NCBI GenBank assembly: GCA_023663465.1
Contig: JAMPHJ010000003.1
Location: 1 to 59,969, forward strand
Direction: 5' to 3'
Origin: Muribaculaceae bacterium
GTDB lineage: Bacteria > Bacillota > Clostridia > Lachnospirales > Lachnospiraceae
DNA: 59,969 nucleotides
Shown: positions 28,401-35,370 of the stretch, in pieces
Layout: every line of letters begins with the position of its first letter
Numbering within the stretch: position 1 is the first letter of the stretch
Translations under genes and position numbers: made by a program
Notes under the pieces: model-generated
What the model was told of the DNA's origin: nothing
The model's input: the letters and a program-made list of their open reading frames with translations, nothing else
The model's database searches: none

Positions 28401-28569
28401 ACTCCTCTAAATCTTCTTTCCGTTCCCGATAAGAAAAAGAGGTCTTATGATTATACTCCTCAATCACCTCATCGCTCAAATCCAGAAACTCCAATGTATC
28501 ATCCAGACGCTCCTGTCTTCCCTTACTGCTTCCGCTGCGATTTATCTTATTTTTATCTATTTTTTTCAC
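25492..28569 (-). CDS. Large membrane-anchored GH25 muramidase with acidic tail and Big2 domains
   Basis: This ~1025-residue multidomain protein heads the rfb operon. In order (numbered from 28632) it has a basic head, a ~95-residue Asp/Glu/Tyr repeat tail (about 73-167) on the cytoplasmic side, a membrane segment (189-210), the same DKDGIIY beta domain as the small GH25 protein, a Thr/Glu-rich linker, three bacterial Ig-like (Big2) domains, a Pro/Lys/Asp spacer, a choline-binding-type cell-wall repeat (YTGWQTIDGYTYFYDKNG) and a C-terminal GH25 domain with GIDVSKWNG and FLDVED. No ATG fits the N-terminus. GTG at 28569 (VKKIDKNK) is preferred, though its ribosome site is not ideal; GTG at 28632 has none. 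It probably hydrolyses peptidoglycan near the site of glycan attachment. Confidence 0.87.
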   Translation of the reverse strand: MKKIDKNKINRSGSSKGRQERLDDTLEFLDLSDEVIEEYNHKTSFSYRERKEDLEELEDEEYDEEEYEDDEYDDEEYEDDEYDEDEEYEDEYDDEEEYEEDEYDEDEEYEEDEYDEDEEYEEDEYDEDEEYEDDEYEDEEEYEYDKYASDNIFARIGNFIADMSALDRAVALFGCFILIAAVITGVLYFGSKSESKQLEAFAEVGTEIENIGVIGESGLLAVSNAEAARLSHMMDTEQEEPEDKPEEVVEDTSIEVGMNITSILSDMKIKFVNVKTGKLIGGVPFEVEVNGSGNKTFHLIDEDKDGIIYQTDVDADTYTVKVVALQGEEYRKYQLPTQGNTVKVTDKIAYKKVDVADEIKSEAEVNAAAEDTAKPVETESALTDTVEWVESTKTEIESEENYKEMNKADIPDPSTIGKLSGFRKLVATVTSETGSAEVEEMTDKERNEKRLEALNPVLEPSSVEIDMSKAASVSLSVSVSSGLSYQISWESSNTSVASVSSGVVTAVGSGNATITATITVGENPESAASKQITCAVHVTGGGAAAPAEPDNPADPEKPKDPTDPAKPTNPDQEYRIKSIEGGGTIQVGKSCNVKGTTEPEGGVITWTSSDTNIAVVDAKGIVTGLSVGTALIRGTSNSGDYKECSVTVVEKEVTYKSLTITGSATIQVGKTGSVKGTTDPAGGIVTWTSSDEKIVKIDGSGNMTGVSVGTATITGVCANVQNTWKVTVTKEKDVSSDNKTKLKDKSGNQVYVKNSDGKFVEATYADYYKSQKFYLKSKTAKYRYTGWQTIDGYTYFYDKNGNYVTGEQVIQGARYTFGSDGRLSSGSGSLGIDVSKWNGSIDWNAVRNSGISYVIIRCGYRGSSTGALIEDPKFASNIKGARAAGLKVGVYFFSQAVNEVEAVEEASMALNLVKGYGLNYPIFLDVEDSGGRGDKIDTATRTAVCKAFCATVQNSGYAAGIYANKTWLTSRINTGSLTGYKIWLAQYAATPSYTATRYDMWQYSSKGKVGGISGNVDMNISYMNY
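28132..28416 (-). repeat. Tandem coding repeat for acidic Tyr-rich tail
   Basis: Inside the large GH25 gene, short units of Glu, Asp and Tyr codons repeat. The clearest block is an 11-residue, 33-base unit (EYDEDEEYEED type) present about three to four times between 28190 and 28290, flanked by diverged copies. Such arrays change length by slippage. Confidence 0.8.
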
Positions 28570-28635
28570 AATCTTCCGTAACCTTTCGTTGTATTTTATG
28601 TGAGATGCGTAATATACGCTTCTCACATACACCCG

Positions 28636-28684
28636 GCAAGAATTACAACGTAATTCTTGCGGCGCAAACTTTTAAGTTTGCGCC
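28636..28684 (-). promoter_or_regulatory. Tandem perfect hairpins in the leader of the GH25-rfb operon
   Basis: Two adjacent hairpins follow the promoter. One has an 11-bp stem GGCGCAAACTT/AAGTTTGCGCC with a 2-base centre (28661-28684); the other has an 11-bp stem GCAAGAATTAC/GTAATTCTTGC with a 3-base loop (28636-28660). Transcription would start within or next to the first, so both would be at the 5' end of the mRNA. They could stabilise the message, bind a regulator, or act as a DNA operator. There is no T-run, so they are not terminators. Confidence 0.6.
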
Positions 28685-28685
28685 T

Positions 28686-28714
28686 ATTATAGCATACTAT
28701 CTGCGAATCAGCAA
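28686..28714 (-). promoter_or_regulatory. Promoter of the GH25-rfb-wzm-wzt operon
   Basis: Minus strand: -35 TTGCTG (28709-28714), 17-base spacer, perfect -10 TATAAT (28686-28691). A 14-base palindrome GAAAATCAATTTTC lies 22 bases further upstream (28736-28749) and could be an operator. Confidence 0.7.
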
Positions 28715-28833
28715 GAATATCCGCACTGCCCGCACGAAAATCAATTTTCAATCAGCCCGTTGATGTTGAATTGCCAGAACACGCGATATTTTACATCGGT
28801 TTTTTGCTATTTTCTGCCTTAATCCGCTTGACT

Positions 28834-28861
28834 TTGCCTTCCGAAACTGACACAATATAAG
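28834..28861 (+). promoter_or_regulatory. Candidate promoter of the zinc-ribbon gene
   Basis: Plus strand: TTGCCT (28834-28839), 16-base spacer, TATAAG (28856-28861), about 45 bases before the ATG. It diverges from the GH25 operon promoter. Confidence 0.45.
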
Positions 28862-28910
28862 TGCAACATTACAATTTCAACACATTAGATTGAGAAAAGG
28901 GGAATTTTTC

Positions 28911-29231
28911 ATGATGTATATGCATTATTGTAAGCGTTGCAATCGTATCCATATGCTGAACGGGCACAAACGGTCCTGTCCTGGCTGTAATGAAAGCATC
29001 ACCGAACTGAAGCTCCCATACATGGAATATGTATCCATGAACCGGGAACAGAGGGACATTCTTCTGAATCGTCTTTCAGATGATGCGCAGCTACGGGAAT
29101 TAAGCACCACCTATCGTATGTACAAATACAGCAAGTGGTACAAAGAGCTCCAGAATCAACTTCCTGGAAGCCCTATCATTACTTACACCTTAACAGGTGA
29201 AACCAAAATGGACCATGCGCTATCGGTCTAA
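28911..29231 (+). CDS. Small zinc-ribbon protein of unknown function
   Basis: The ~106-residue protein has CKRC and CPGC, a four-cysteine zinc ribbon at its N-terminus (about residues 6-28), then a helical, Arg/Tyr-rich C-terminal region with no recognised family. AAAGGGGAA lies about six bases before ATGATG, so this start is better than the upstream ATG at 28890. It has its own strong terminator and is therefore a separate transcription unit from the surface-glycan genes. It could bind nucleic acid or a protein partner; nothing in the context decides this. Confidence 0.8.
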   Translation: MMYMHYCKRCNRIHMLNGHKRSCPGCNESITELKLPYMEYVSMNREQRDILLNRLSDDAQLRELSTTYRMYKYSKWYKELQNQLPGSPIITYTLTGETKMDHALSV

Positions 29232-29246
29232 GATACGCAATTGCAG

Positions 29247-29293
29247 CAAGAAAAAGCACTGCCGGCGTAATAGACGCAGACAGTGCTTTTTCT
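29247..29293 (+). terminator. Strong bidirectional terminator of the zinc-ribbon gene
   Basis: A perfect 14-bp stem (AAGAAAAAGCACTG / CAGTGCTTTTTCTT) with a ~19-base loop lies 16 bases past the stop codon. The lower stem doubles as A-tract and T-tract. Confidence 0.85.
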
Positions 29294-29368
29294 TACGAAT
29301 TTCTTAAAATTTTTGTGAAGGAATAGATTTTTCCTTTTATTCATAGTAAAATATGGTAAGCAATAGGA

Positions 29369-29577
29369 TAGGCAATTGCAAAACTAAGATTTTACAGCCG
29401 TCCGTTGTACAGAATATACACTCCAACGCAGGCACGCTCTCGCTACGGTTCAAACGCAGCGGTACATAAGATGCCAAAATACGGCATCTAAGTACCGGCG
29501 TTTTCACAGTACCTGCTTTTGGAATTGTATATTCTGTACAACTACACATTTTTATACTTTAGTTTCGCAATCGCCTA
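29369..29577 (-). repeat. MITE-like intergenic repeat, copy B (full length, 209 bp)
   Basis: The terminal inverted repeats are TAGGCAATTGCAAAACTAA at the left and TTTAGTTTCGCAATCGCCTA at the right, perfect in the outer TAGGC/GCCTA. Inner arms GTTGTACAGAATATACA and TGTATATTCTGTACAAC pair, and a central hairpin carries the same stem as copy A with a different loop. The element is flanked by TAAGCAATAGGA (29357-29368) and TAAGCAGTAGGA (29578-29589), 11 of 12 matching, which look like a target duplication. It fills most of the gap between the zinc-ribbon and SGNH genes and is inverted relative to copy A. Confidence 0.75.
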
Positions 29578-29609
29578 TAAGCAGTAGGAAAACCAAAAGG
29601 AGGATATCC

Positions 29610-30617
29610 ATGAGTCAGAATATTACAGAAAATACATCCGCCGAAGAACAGAAGCCGCAGGAAAAACCCCGCTTCCACATCAATCCGCATATTGTCATTC
29701 TGTCCGTAATCGCAATCGTTTTTATCGTGATTGCTTATAAACTTTATAAATGGGACAAGGGAGTCCCGTCCGACTATGACCCCGATTATCAGACTTCCGA
29801 GTTTGATATCGAGGTACTAGACACCATCATTCCGCTTGCACCGGATAAACTCGAAGGGCATGAGGATGACGGCGTCACCACCATCCTCTGTCTTGGGGAC
29901 GACCCTTTTGCAAGAGGCAGGGACGAAGCTTCCGGTCTGGCAAACCAGATTGCCGCTAAATCCGGGGCAACCGTCTACAACGGCTCTTTTGAAGGCTCGA
30001 CCATAAGCGCCGTCAACGCTTCCTATTATGAAGCCTACTGGCGGGACGCTTTCTGTCTGCCTTATCTGGTCAACACACTCTGTACGGGAAATTTTACCGA
30101 GATTACGACGGCGGCACAGTACAGCGAAAATGAAGATTATCTGCAGACAGTGGAAATGCTTGAGAAACTGGATATGAACACAGTCGATATCCTCTGTATC
30201 ATGTACGATGGCATTGACTATGTGGAAAAGCGCACCAGCGACGACCCGAATGACCCTTATTCCGTCATCGCCTATACCGGCGCCCTGCGCAGCGCGATTA
30301 CCCAGATTCAGGAAACCTATCCGTTTATCCGGATCGTCATGATGTCCCATACGTTCTGCTGCAGCATCAACGACGAAGGCAATTACCAGAACGGTGACAG
30401 GGCGGACCTTGGAAACGGCACATTGAGTCATTATCTGCGCAAAGCATTAGACGTAACGGGGGACTGCGGCGTTTCCCTTATCGACAACTTCTATGGCTCT
30501 GTCAACGAAGATAATTATCTGGACTATATGGTGGACTATATCCACTTCAACGAAGCGGGACAGGAACTGCTTGCAGAGCGTTTCGTCGAATGTATCCTGC
30601 CGGATAAATCGGAATAA
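29610..30617 (+). CDS. Membrane-anchored SGNH-fold protein lacking the nucleophile Ser
   Basis: The 335-residue protein has an N-terminal membrane anchor (about 28-47) and an extracellular SGNH/GDSL-like domain. Block I reads ILCLGDDPFARG, with Asp where the catalytic Ser of GDSx should be; block V keeps D-x-x-H (DYIHFNEAGQELLAERF). The enzyme may thus be inactive as an esterase, act as a binding protein, or use another residue. AAGGAGG sits six bases before the ATG. It converges on the MBOAT/SGNH pair at 30680-33228, with an AT-rich hairpin region between. The SGNH fold call is moderate to good; the role is open. Confidence 0.75.
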   Translation: MSQNITENTSAEEQKPQEKPRFHINPHIVILSVIAIVFIVIAYKLYKWDKGVPSDYDPDYQTSEFDIEVLDTIIPLAPDKLEGHEDDGVTTILCLGDDPFARGRDEASGLANQIAAKSGATVYNGSFEGSTISAVNASYYEAYWRDAFCLPYLVNTLCTGNFTEITTAAQYSENEDYLQTVEMLEKLDMNTVDILCIMYDGIDYVEKRTSDDPNDPYSVIAYTGALRSAITQIQETYPFIRIVMMSHTFCCSINDEGNYQNGDRADLGNGTLSHYLRKALDVTGDCGVSLIDNFYGSVNEDNYLDYMVDYIHFNEAGQELLAERFVECILPDKSE

Positions 30618-30650
30618 CATTTGTTATTTATAATAACACTTGCTATTATA
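30612..30650. terminator. AT-rich inverted repeats between convergent genes
   Basis: Two similar palindromes, ATAACATTTGTTAT and ATAACACTTGCTAT, follow each other, and TGTTATT/AATAACA (30622-30638) can pair between them. They sit between the convergent genes ending at 30617 and 30680 and may act as a weak bidirectional terminator. Confidence 0.4.
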
Positions 30651-30679
30651 TTGTGGTAATGGTCTAAATAATCAATAAA

Positions 30680-31735
30680 TTAGTATTCTACAGAAAACAA
30701 TTCTTCAAAATCAAAAGCATCGATGATCAGGCGCATTTGTTCCAGCGCCTGTTTCATTTCTGCTTCCGAGGTAATCTCACAGCTCCCATCCGCAAAACAC
30801 TGCGTCATATAATAGTTGATATCTTTATGATAATGGCTGTAATCCGCATAGTTGTTTAAATCCGTCACTATCCACTCTTGATTTGGGAAGAAAAAGAGTC
30901 TCACATTGTCATAGGCAAGCAGCCTGTCTGCAATGTATTGATACTCCGTCATGGTAGCTTCCAAATGGTTTTCCTGTATCACATCGTTCCAATACAGAAT
31001 ACTATAAGGCGGGAAAAAAACGTAGAAAACCGTTTCCGCATTTTCTTCGATATAAGGGCAGATATTTACGGCAAGATTCTGTTCCAGATTCTCAAGATAA
31101 GCATCCGCCGGTGTCTCTTCCTCTACTTTCTGGGGCCGCACATAATTGTGCATGACCCATTGTTTATTATAATATTCATCCGTCCACCAGCTCTCATAAA
31201 CCGTGGCAAGGTCCGTTTTTTCCGGATCTGCAAGCGGTCGCAGGATATAATTCAAAAACACATCCTTATTCAGCAGATACTGGATATCATTCACCCCATA
31301 CCCGTCATAGAGATAGGCTGGAATCGGATACTTGGTTTCCTCTACGCCGCTTGTATAAGTCATGACATCAATTCCAAGAAACACCGCCTCCACCCGGTTA
31401 TCGCTCTCAAAAATAATTTTCATAATATTGGACTCATCTCTCGGATAAGCGCCGCTGTAGCTTAATTTCATGGTGCGGCGTTTTAGCAGCTCTTCAAACC
31501 AGCGCGTGTTAAAATTCACCGTCATGGACGACCCGAGGATAACGCTGTCATATTCCATATTTTTCGCCATGCCCGGATTCTGACTGAGCTGATTGTCCAC
31601 CAGATAGGGAAACTCTTCAAGCGGCGCATGATAGTGAAAAAAAGGGTCCACATAGAAGACAATCCCCGCCACTATAAAAAGTGACATCAGTGTCACTGCT
31701 ATGCCAATGCAAAAATATTTTTTAAAAGAATCCAT
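30680..31735 (-). CDS. SGNH (AlgJ/DltD-like) partner of the MBOAT acyltransferase
   Basis: The 351-residue protein has an N-terminal membrane anchor (about 7-30), a block I motif VILGSSMTVNF with the candidate nucleophile Ser, and a C-terminal D-x-x-H in DYSHYHKD. Proteins of this kind work on the outside with an MBOAT protein to move acyl groups onto a cell-surface polymer (compare AlgI/AlgJ/AlgX and DltB/DltD). The MBOAT gene ends 20 bases upstream on the same strand, so the two are a pair. The coding strand carries a TGACAT-CA-GTGTCA palindrome at 31682-31695. The glycan acceptor is unknown. Confidence 0.82.
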   Translation of the reverse strand: MDSFKKYFCIGIAVTLMSLFIVAGIVFYVDPFFHYHAPLEEFPYLVDNQLSQNPGMAKNMEYDSVILGSSMTVNFNTRWFEELLKRRTMKLSYSGAYPRDESNIMKIIFESDNRVEAVFLGIDVMTYTSGVEETKYPIPAYLYDGYGVNDIQYLLNKDVFLNYILRPLADPEKTDLATVYESWWTDEYYNKQWVMHNYVRPQKVEEETPADAYLENLEQNLAVNICPYIEENAETVFYVFFPPYSILYWNDVIQENHLEATMTEYQYIADRLLAYDNVRLFFFPNQEWIVTDLNNYADYSHYHKDINYYMTQCFADGSCEITSEAEMKQALEQMRLIIDAFDFEELFSVEY

Positions 31736-31755
31736 ATCCCCAAGCCACTCTCCTT

Positions 31756-33228
31756 TTAAAAATTAAAATACAAAAACGTGCTGACCTGCGAAAATGACAG
31801 AATGCACCAGACAAAAACGACGCCAAATAAAACTGCCGAAAACGCCCTTCCCTTCACATGCTCCGCAATCCCTGCTGCATTGCGCCCGCACATCGCAAGC
31901 AAAACGCTGACGACAAGCATGAAAATCATCAGAAAATAGCCGCTATAGGGCGCCTTGTCCAGATGCAGCGCCTTTATGACATACCAAAATTCATCCAGCC
32001 GGAAACATTCCGCCAAAGATAGCGATACTTTCTGCACATTCCCGCGAAGCGCCACAAGCAGCAGCCGGTTCGCCTGCACGATATTTTCCGCCCTAAAATA
32101 GACCCACGCCACACTCACATAAAGAAACAGGCAAATTCTTGACACCCATGTTGACACAAGTGTCACTTTTATGGAAAAGCGTCCCTGCCACCATCTTGTC
32201 ATCACATACAACACACCATGCAGCATTCCCCACAAGAGGAAATTCCAGCCCGCTCCATGCCATAATCCGCTAAGCAGAAACACCAAAAGAAGATTGACAT
32301 ACATCCTGCCCTTTCCTTTGCGGTTTCCCCCCAGCGGGATATAGACGTAGCGGGTAAAAAAACGATTCAGCGTCATATGCCAGCGTTTCCAGAAATCCAC
32401 GATATTGACCGCCTGGTACGGTGAATTGAAATTTATGGGGATTTCCATGCCAAGCATACTGCCGACGCCCCTTGCCATGTCGCAATAACCGCTGAAATCA
32501 AAATACAGCTGCAATGTATAAGACAGGATGACGATTAGCGCATCCGCCCGCCCCAGCAGCCCGATATGAAGATAGCCGTAATCCACGCCGGCTCCAAGCG
32601 TATCCGCCAGAATGACCTTTTTAAACAGCCCTAAGACAAATAAAATCCACCCTCTTGCAAAACGCTCCCATTGGAATTTCTTTTCCGTCATCGTCTCAAA
32701 CTGTCCAAGCATTTCCGCCTGACTTACAATCGGTCCGGCAATCAATTGTGGAAAAAAAGAAACAAACAGCGCATAGGGAATCAGACCGCAGTTTCTGATT
32801 TCCCCCCGGTAAGTGTCTGCCAGAAAACCAATCTGCTGAAACGTAAAAAAACTGATTCCCAAAGGCAGCAGCACATGTCGCAGCGCATAAGAACTGCCTG
32901 TCGCCGCATTCAGACTTGTGATGAAAAAGTCATAATATTTAAAATAAAAAAGCACGGATAAATTCGCTGCCACAGCGCCAAAAAGAAGCCATTTCGCCGC
33001 AGCCTTAGACAACTTTCGTGACAGCAGCTTATGAAACAGATAATTCCCGGCAATGCTGACAACCATAATCAGAAGATATTCTACCCGGAAATAACCGTAA
33101 AACCAGAAAGACATCGCTATCAGAAAAAGCTGCGCCCCCTGCTTCTGTTTCCAGTGCACCAGAGCATAATATCCTATCAGACATATGGGGAAAAATAGAA
33201 ATACAAAAATATAGGAATTAAATAACAT
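31756..33228 (-). CDS. MBOAT family O-acyltransferase (AlgI-like), first copy
   Basis: The 490-residue polytopic protein begins MLFNSYIFVFLFFP, typical of the AlgI/DltB subfamily. It has about 11 membrane segments, NFNSPYQAVNIVDFWKRWHMTLNRFF, RYVYIPLGGNRKGKGR and the catalytic His in SGLWHGAGWNFLLWG. It should pass an acyl group (often acetyl) across the membrane to its SGNH partner. GGGAGAAACAC precedes the ATG. The upstream gene encoding a polytopic protein ends 12 bases away. A perfect TGACAC-AA-GTGTCA palindrome lies inside the gene at 32152-32165. Confidence 0.92.
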   Translation of the reverse strand: MLFNSYIFVFLFFPICLIGYYALVHWKQKQGAQLFLIAMSFWFYGYFRVEYLLIMVVSIAGNYLFHKLLSRKLSKAAAKWLLFGAVAANLSVLFYFKYYDFFITSLNAATGSSYALRHVLLPLGISFFTFQQIGFLADTYRGEIRNCGLIPYALFVSFFPQLIAGPIVSQAEMLGQFETMTEKKFQWERFARGWILFVLGLFKKVILADTLGAGVDYGYLHIGLLGRADALIVILSYTLQLYFDFSGYCDMARGVGSMLGMEIPINFNSPYQAVNIVDFWKRWHMTLNRFFTRYVYIPLGGNRKGKGRMYVNLLLVFLLSGLWHGAGWNFLLWGMLHGVLYVMTRWWQGRFSIKVTLVSTWVSRICLFLYVSVAWVYFRAENIVQANRLLLVALRGNVQKVSLSLAECFRLDEFWYVIKALHLDKAPYSGYFLMIFMLVVSVLLAMCGRNAAGIAEHVKGRAFSAVLFGVVFVWCILSFSQVSTFLYFNF

Positions 33229-33239
33229 GTGTTTCTCCC

Positions 33240-34016
33240 TTACTTGCCAATTTCTGCATCTTGGTAAATGAGATAGGTATCCGTCTGCGCATACAAATCA
33301 AAGCCGTAATCCGTCAGCGGTTCCTGAACCTGTCTATCTTTTTTCAGGATGACATAATTGCAGCCATACTTCCTCGTCAGCTCCACGAAAGATTCCGTCT
33401 CTATCTCTTCGGTCTGCTCCATCGCTTCATACATGTCGTTATAATAATCCCATCTTGCAATCAACATTTCCCTGCCATAAGGCATATTGATTCTTGTGGA
33501 ATACTGCCGGATATAATAGATGAGATCCGCCGGAACCAGCGCCGTCACGCGCCCCTCTTCCGGGTCGATTAACCTGGCCACTTCCACCGCTTCCCCCGGC
33601 AAATGGTACGGATTTTCCGCTTTCGTAATATGCTCGCTCTGATATACCAGCCTGCCGCATACCACAATCGTAAAACACATCAGCACAAGTCCGATTCTTC
33701 TGCCCCATTTATGTTCTCCGCAAAGCTTCAAAGCCCCATAGGCGCTGATAATGCTCATCGGCACCAGCCAGAGCAGACGGTAATACGTTTCCACATCGTT
33801 TAAAAGCCGCACAAACCCTTTCCGAAACAGGGGGCAGAAGAAACAGAAAAGCAGAAACGTCGGCAGATAAACAAACAGCGCGCGGCAAAGTTTGTCCTTT
33901 TCCTTCATCCACAGATAGAATAGAAAAAACAAAAAAATGCCGAACAGATATTTATTTTCATGATATCCTACATAATTTTGGAAAATCACCAGACTTTCCA
34001 GAAAAATACCCCACAT
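33240..34016 (-). CDS. Polytopic membrane protein, C-terminal half of a DUF6077-like protein?
   Basis: The 258-residue protein opens directly in hydrophobic segments (IFLESLVIFQNYVGYHENKY...) and has about five membrane helices, then a hydrophilic ~90-residue C-terminal domain (ALVPADLIYYIRQYSTRINMPYG). The gene at 34080-35183 lies directly upstream on the same strand and looks like the matching N-terminal half: large clostridial DUF6077-type proteins, as I remember them, have both parts in one chain of about 600-700 residues. AAGGAAAGG lies 11 bases before the ATG, so separate translation is possible. The two ORFs are in different frames, with stop codons between. Confidence 0.6.
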   Translation of the reverse strand: MWGIFLESLVIFQNYVGYHENKYLFGIFLFFLFYLWMKEKDKLCRALFVYLPTFLLFCFFCPLFRKGFVRLLNDVETYYRLLWLVPMSIISAYGALKLCGEHKWGRRIGLVLMCFTIVVCGRLVYQSEHITKAENPYHLPGEAVEVARLIDPEEGRVTALVPADLIYYIRQYSTRINMPYGREMLIARWDYYNDMYEAMEQTEEIETESFVELTRKYGCNYVILKKDRQVQEPLTDYGFDLYAQTDTYLIYQDAEIGK

Positions 34017-34079
34017 AACGCCGTCCGCCTTTCCTTGGATTTCGCGTAACTATTCAACAAGCTGAATCATTATGATTTT

Positions 34080-35183
34080 TCAATGTAATAACGCCAGATA
34101 AAGCAACACATACACTGCATTCGGTATACAGGACAATCCCAGTTTCAGCAGTATTTTCCAATCACGCTCCGCCACCGCCAGACAGAGAGCCGCTGCCGCC
34201 AGAAGAATCGTTATCAGAAAAACAGCCAGGGAACTGCTCGCCCCCGCCGTAAGATTCAGGCAGACAAGCAGCGCCCACAATCCCGCACTTTTTCCCTTTT
34301 TATCCTGTTTCCTGCCATAAATCCATAAGAGCAGCAAAACCGTCATCGGCGCCACAAAATTACCCATGACAGATTTCCCCTGCCATGTCCTTGTTAAGAA
34401 AAAGGTCTCATTCGTATAAATCGACACATTTCCAAACATCTGAAACATCGCCATCAGAATGAGGAAAAAGGGAATTTTCTGCCGCCCGGAAGGAAAAAGC
34501 GCTTTGCCGATTTCATAAAAAATAAGGTAAGTAAGCGGTATCAGCACAAGCGGCATGACCACATGGGATACGATTGTCGCATGAAGGTCTGCCTGTACTG
34601 CCACAAACGCAATCCACATCGGAAAAACCGCCATCGCATGCCGCACGTCCAGACTCGAAGAAATGCCTGTATACGGAAGATTCCGATACATGGCGCCGCT
34701 CTGCTGCGCCATCAGGGAATGCACCACATAAAAAGCGTCGTCCCCGTCAAAGGAAGAATAAGTCAGCGCCATATAAAGCTGAAATCCCAGCAAAAGAAAG
34801 AACAACAGCCACGCTATTTTCGTTTCGATATCCAGCCCGCGCCAGTCGATGTCCGAAAGCCGGAACCAGACGGTCTTCTTTTCCACGCTTTCCGTCCTTT
34901 TCTGCGCCAGATACCACAATATGATTCCCAGCGCGGCAAGCAGAATCGCCAGCACGGTAAAGATGCGCAGGACAACCAGGAAGTTATCATACTGAATCCA
35001 TAACACCGCCGGAACCGCGACAACTTCAAAAACCGCCCACATGACAAGATATCCGGCAAGCAAAATGACGCCCGGATTTTTTTTCGGAGCCACGGTAAAA
35101 GAAAGCGGAATGATGCCGATACAAAATGGGATGGCCAGGAGCCAGAATAGGAGGGATATTAGGGATATTATTGAAATTATCAA
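34080..35183 (-). CDS. Polytopic membrane protein, N-terminal half of a DUF6077-like protein?
   Basis: The 367-residue protein has about ten hydrophobic segments. It starts with a signal-like helix (LISLLFWLLAIPFCIGIIPL) and contains a soluble loop with YSSFDGDDAFYVVHS, an acidic Asp-rich motif reminiscent of GT-C-type membrane glycosyltransferases (the resemblance is inference). It ends abruptly inside a hydrophobic stretch (VYVLLYLALLH). The next gene continues with more membrane helices after a 63-base gap. I regard the pair as one gene that has been split, or two subunits derived from such a gene. It lies upstream of, and probably co-transcribed with, the MBOAT/SGNH pair. Confidence 0.6.
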   Translation of the reverse strand: MIISIISLISLLFWLLAIPFCIGIIPLSFTVAPKKNPGVILLAGYLVMWAVFEVVAVPAVLWIQYDNFLVVLRIFTVLAILLAALGIILWYLAQKRTESVEKKTVWFRLSDIDWRGLDIETKIAWLLFFLLLGFQLYMALTYSSFDGDDAFYVVHSLMAQQSGAMYRNLPYTGISSSLDVRHAMAVFPMWIAFVAVQADLHATIVSHVVMPLVLIPLTYLIFYEIGKALFPSGRQKIPFFLILMAMFQMFGNVSIYTNETFFLTRTWQGKSVMGNFVAPMTVLLLLWIYGRKQDKKGKSAGLWALLVCLNLTAGASSSLAVFLITILLAAAALCLAVAERDWKILLKLGLSCIPNAVYVLLYLALLH

Positions 35184-35203
35184 TTTGAGGACTGCCTTTC
35201 TTA

Positions 35204-35286
35204 TAGTTTGTGGTTTATAATTTGTAGTTCATAGTCTGAGTTCATAGTTTGTAATTTATAATTTATGGTTCATAGTTTATGGTCCA
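35204..35286. repeat. AT-rich compound tandem repeat (28+13+28+14 bases)
   Basis: Four units begin with TAGTTT or TAGTCT and end with GTTCA or GTCCA: 35204-35231 (28), 35232-35244 (13), 35245-35272 (28) and 35273-35286 (14). The long units share the core TTTATAATTTRTRGTTCA. The result is about two copies of a 41-42 base higher unit. It occupies the gap upstream of the polytopic gene and ends about 85 bases before the promoter of the B-repeat protein. Confidence 0.75.
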
Positions 35287-35370
35287 TTTCTAAATTCACA
35301 TGGCTCTAGTTTACCGCAAATCCCGCAAGATGTCCACTCCAATCCGGCTGGATATCACGCAAAATTATAA

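Noticed and set aside
28130-28416. CRISPR-like array of short repeats
   Set aside because: The units are in-frame, contiguous and without unique spacers; they encode the acidic tail.
28103-28432. Ser/Tyr repeat protein on the plus strand
   Set aside because: It is the reverse-strand reading of the Asp/Glu/Tyr repeat in the large GH25 gene, without a ribosome binding site.
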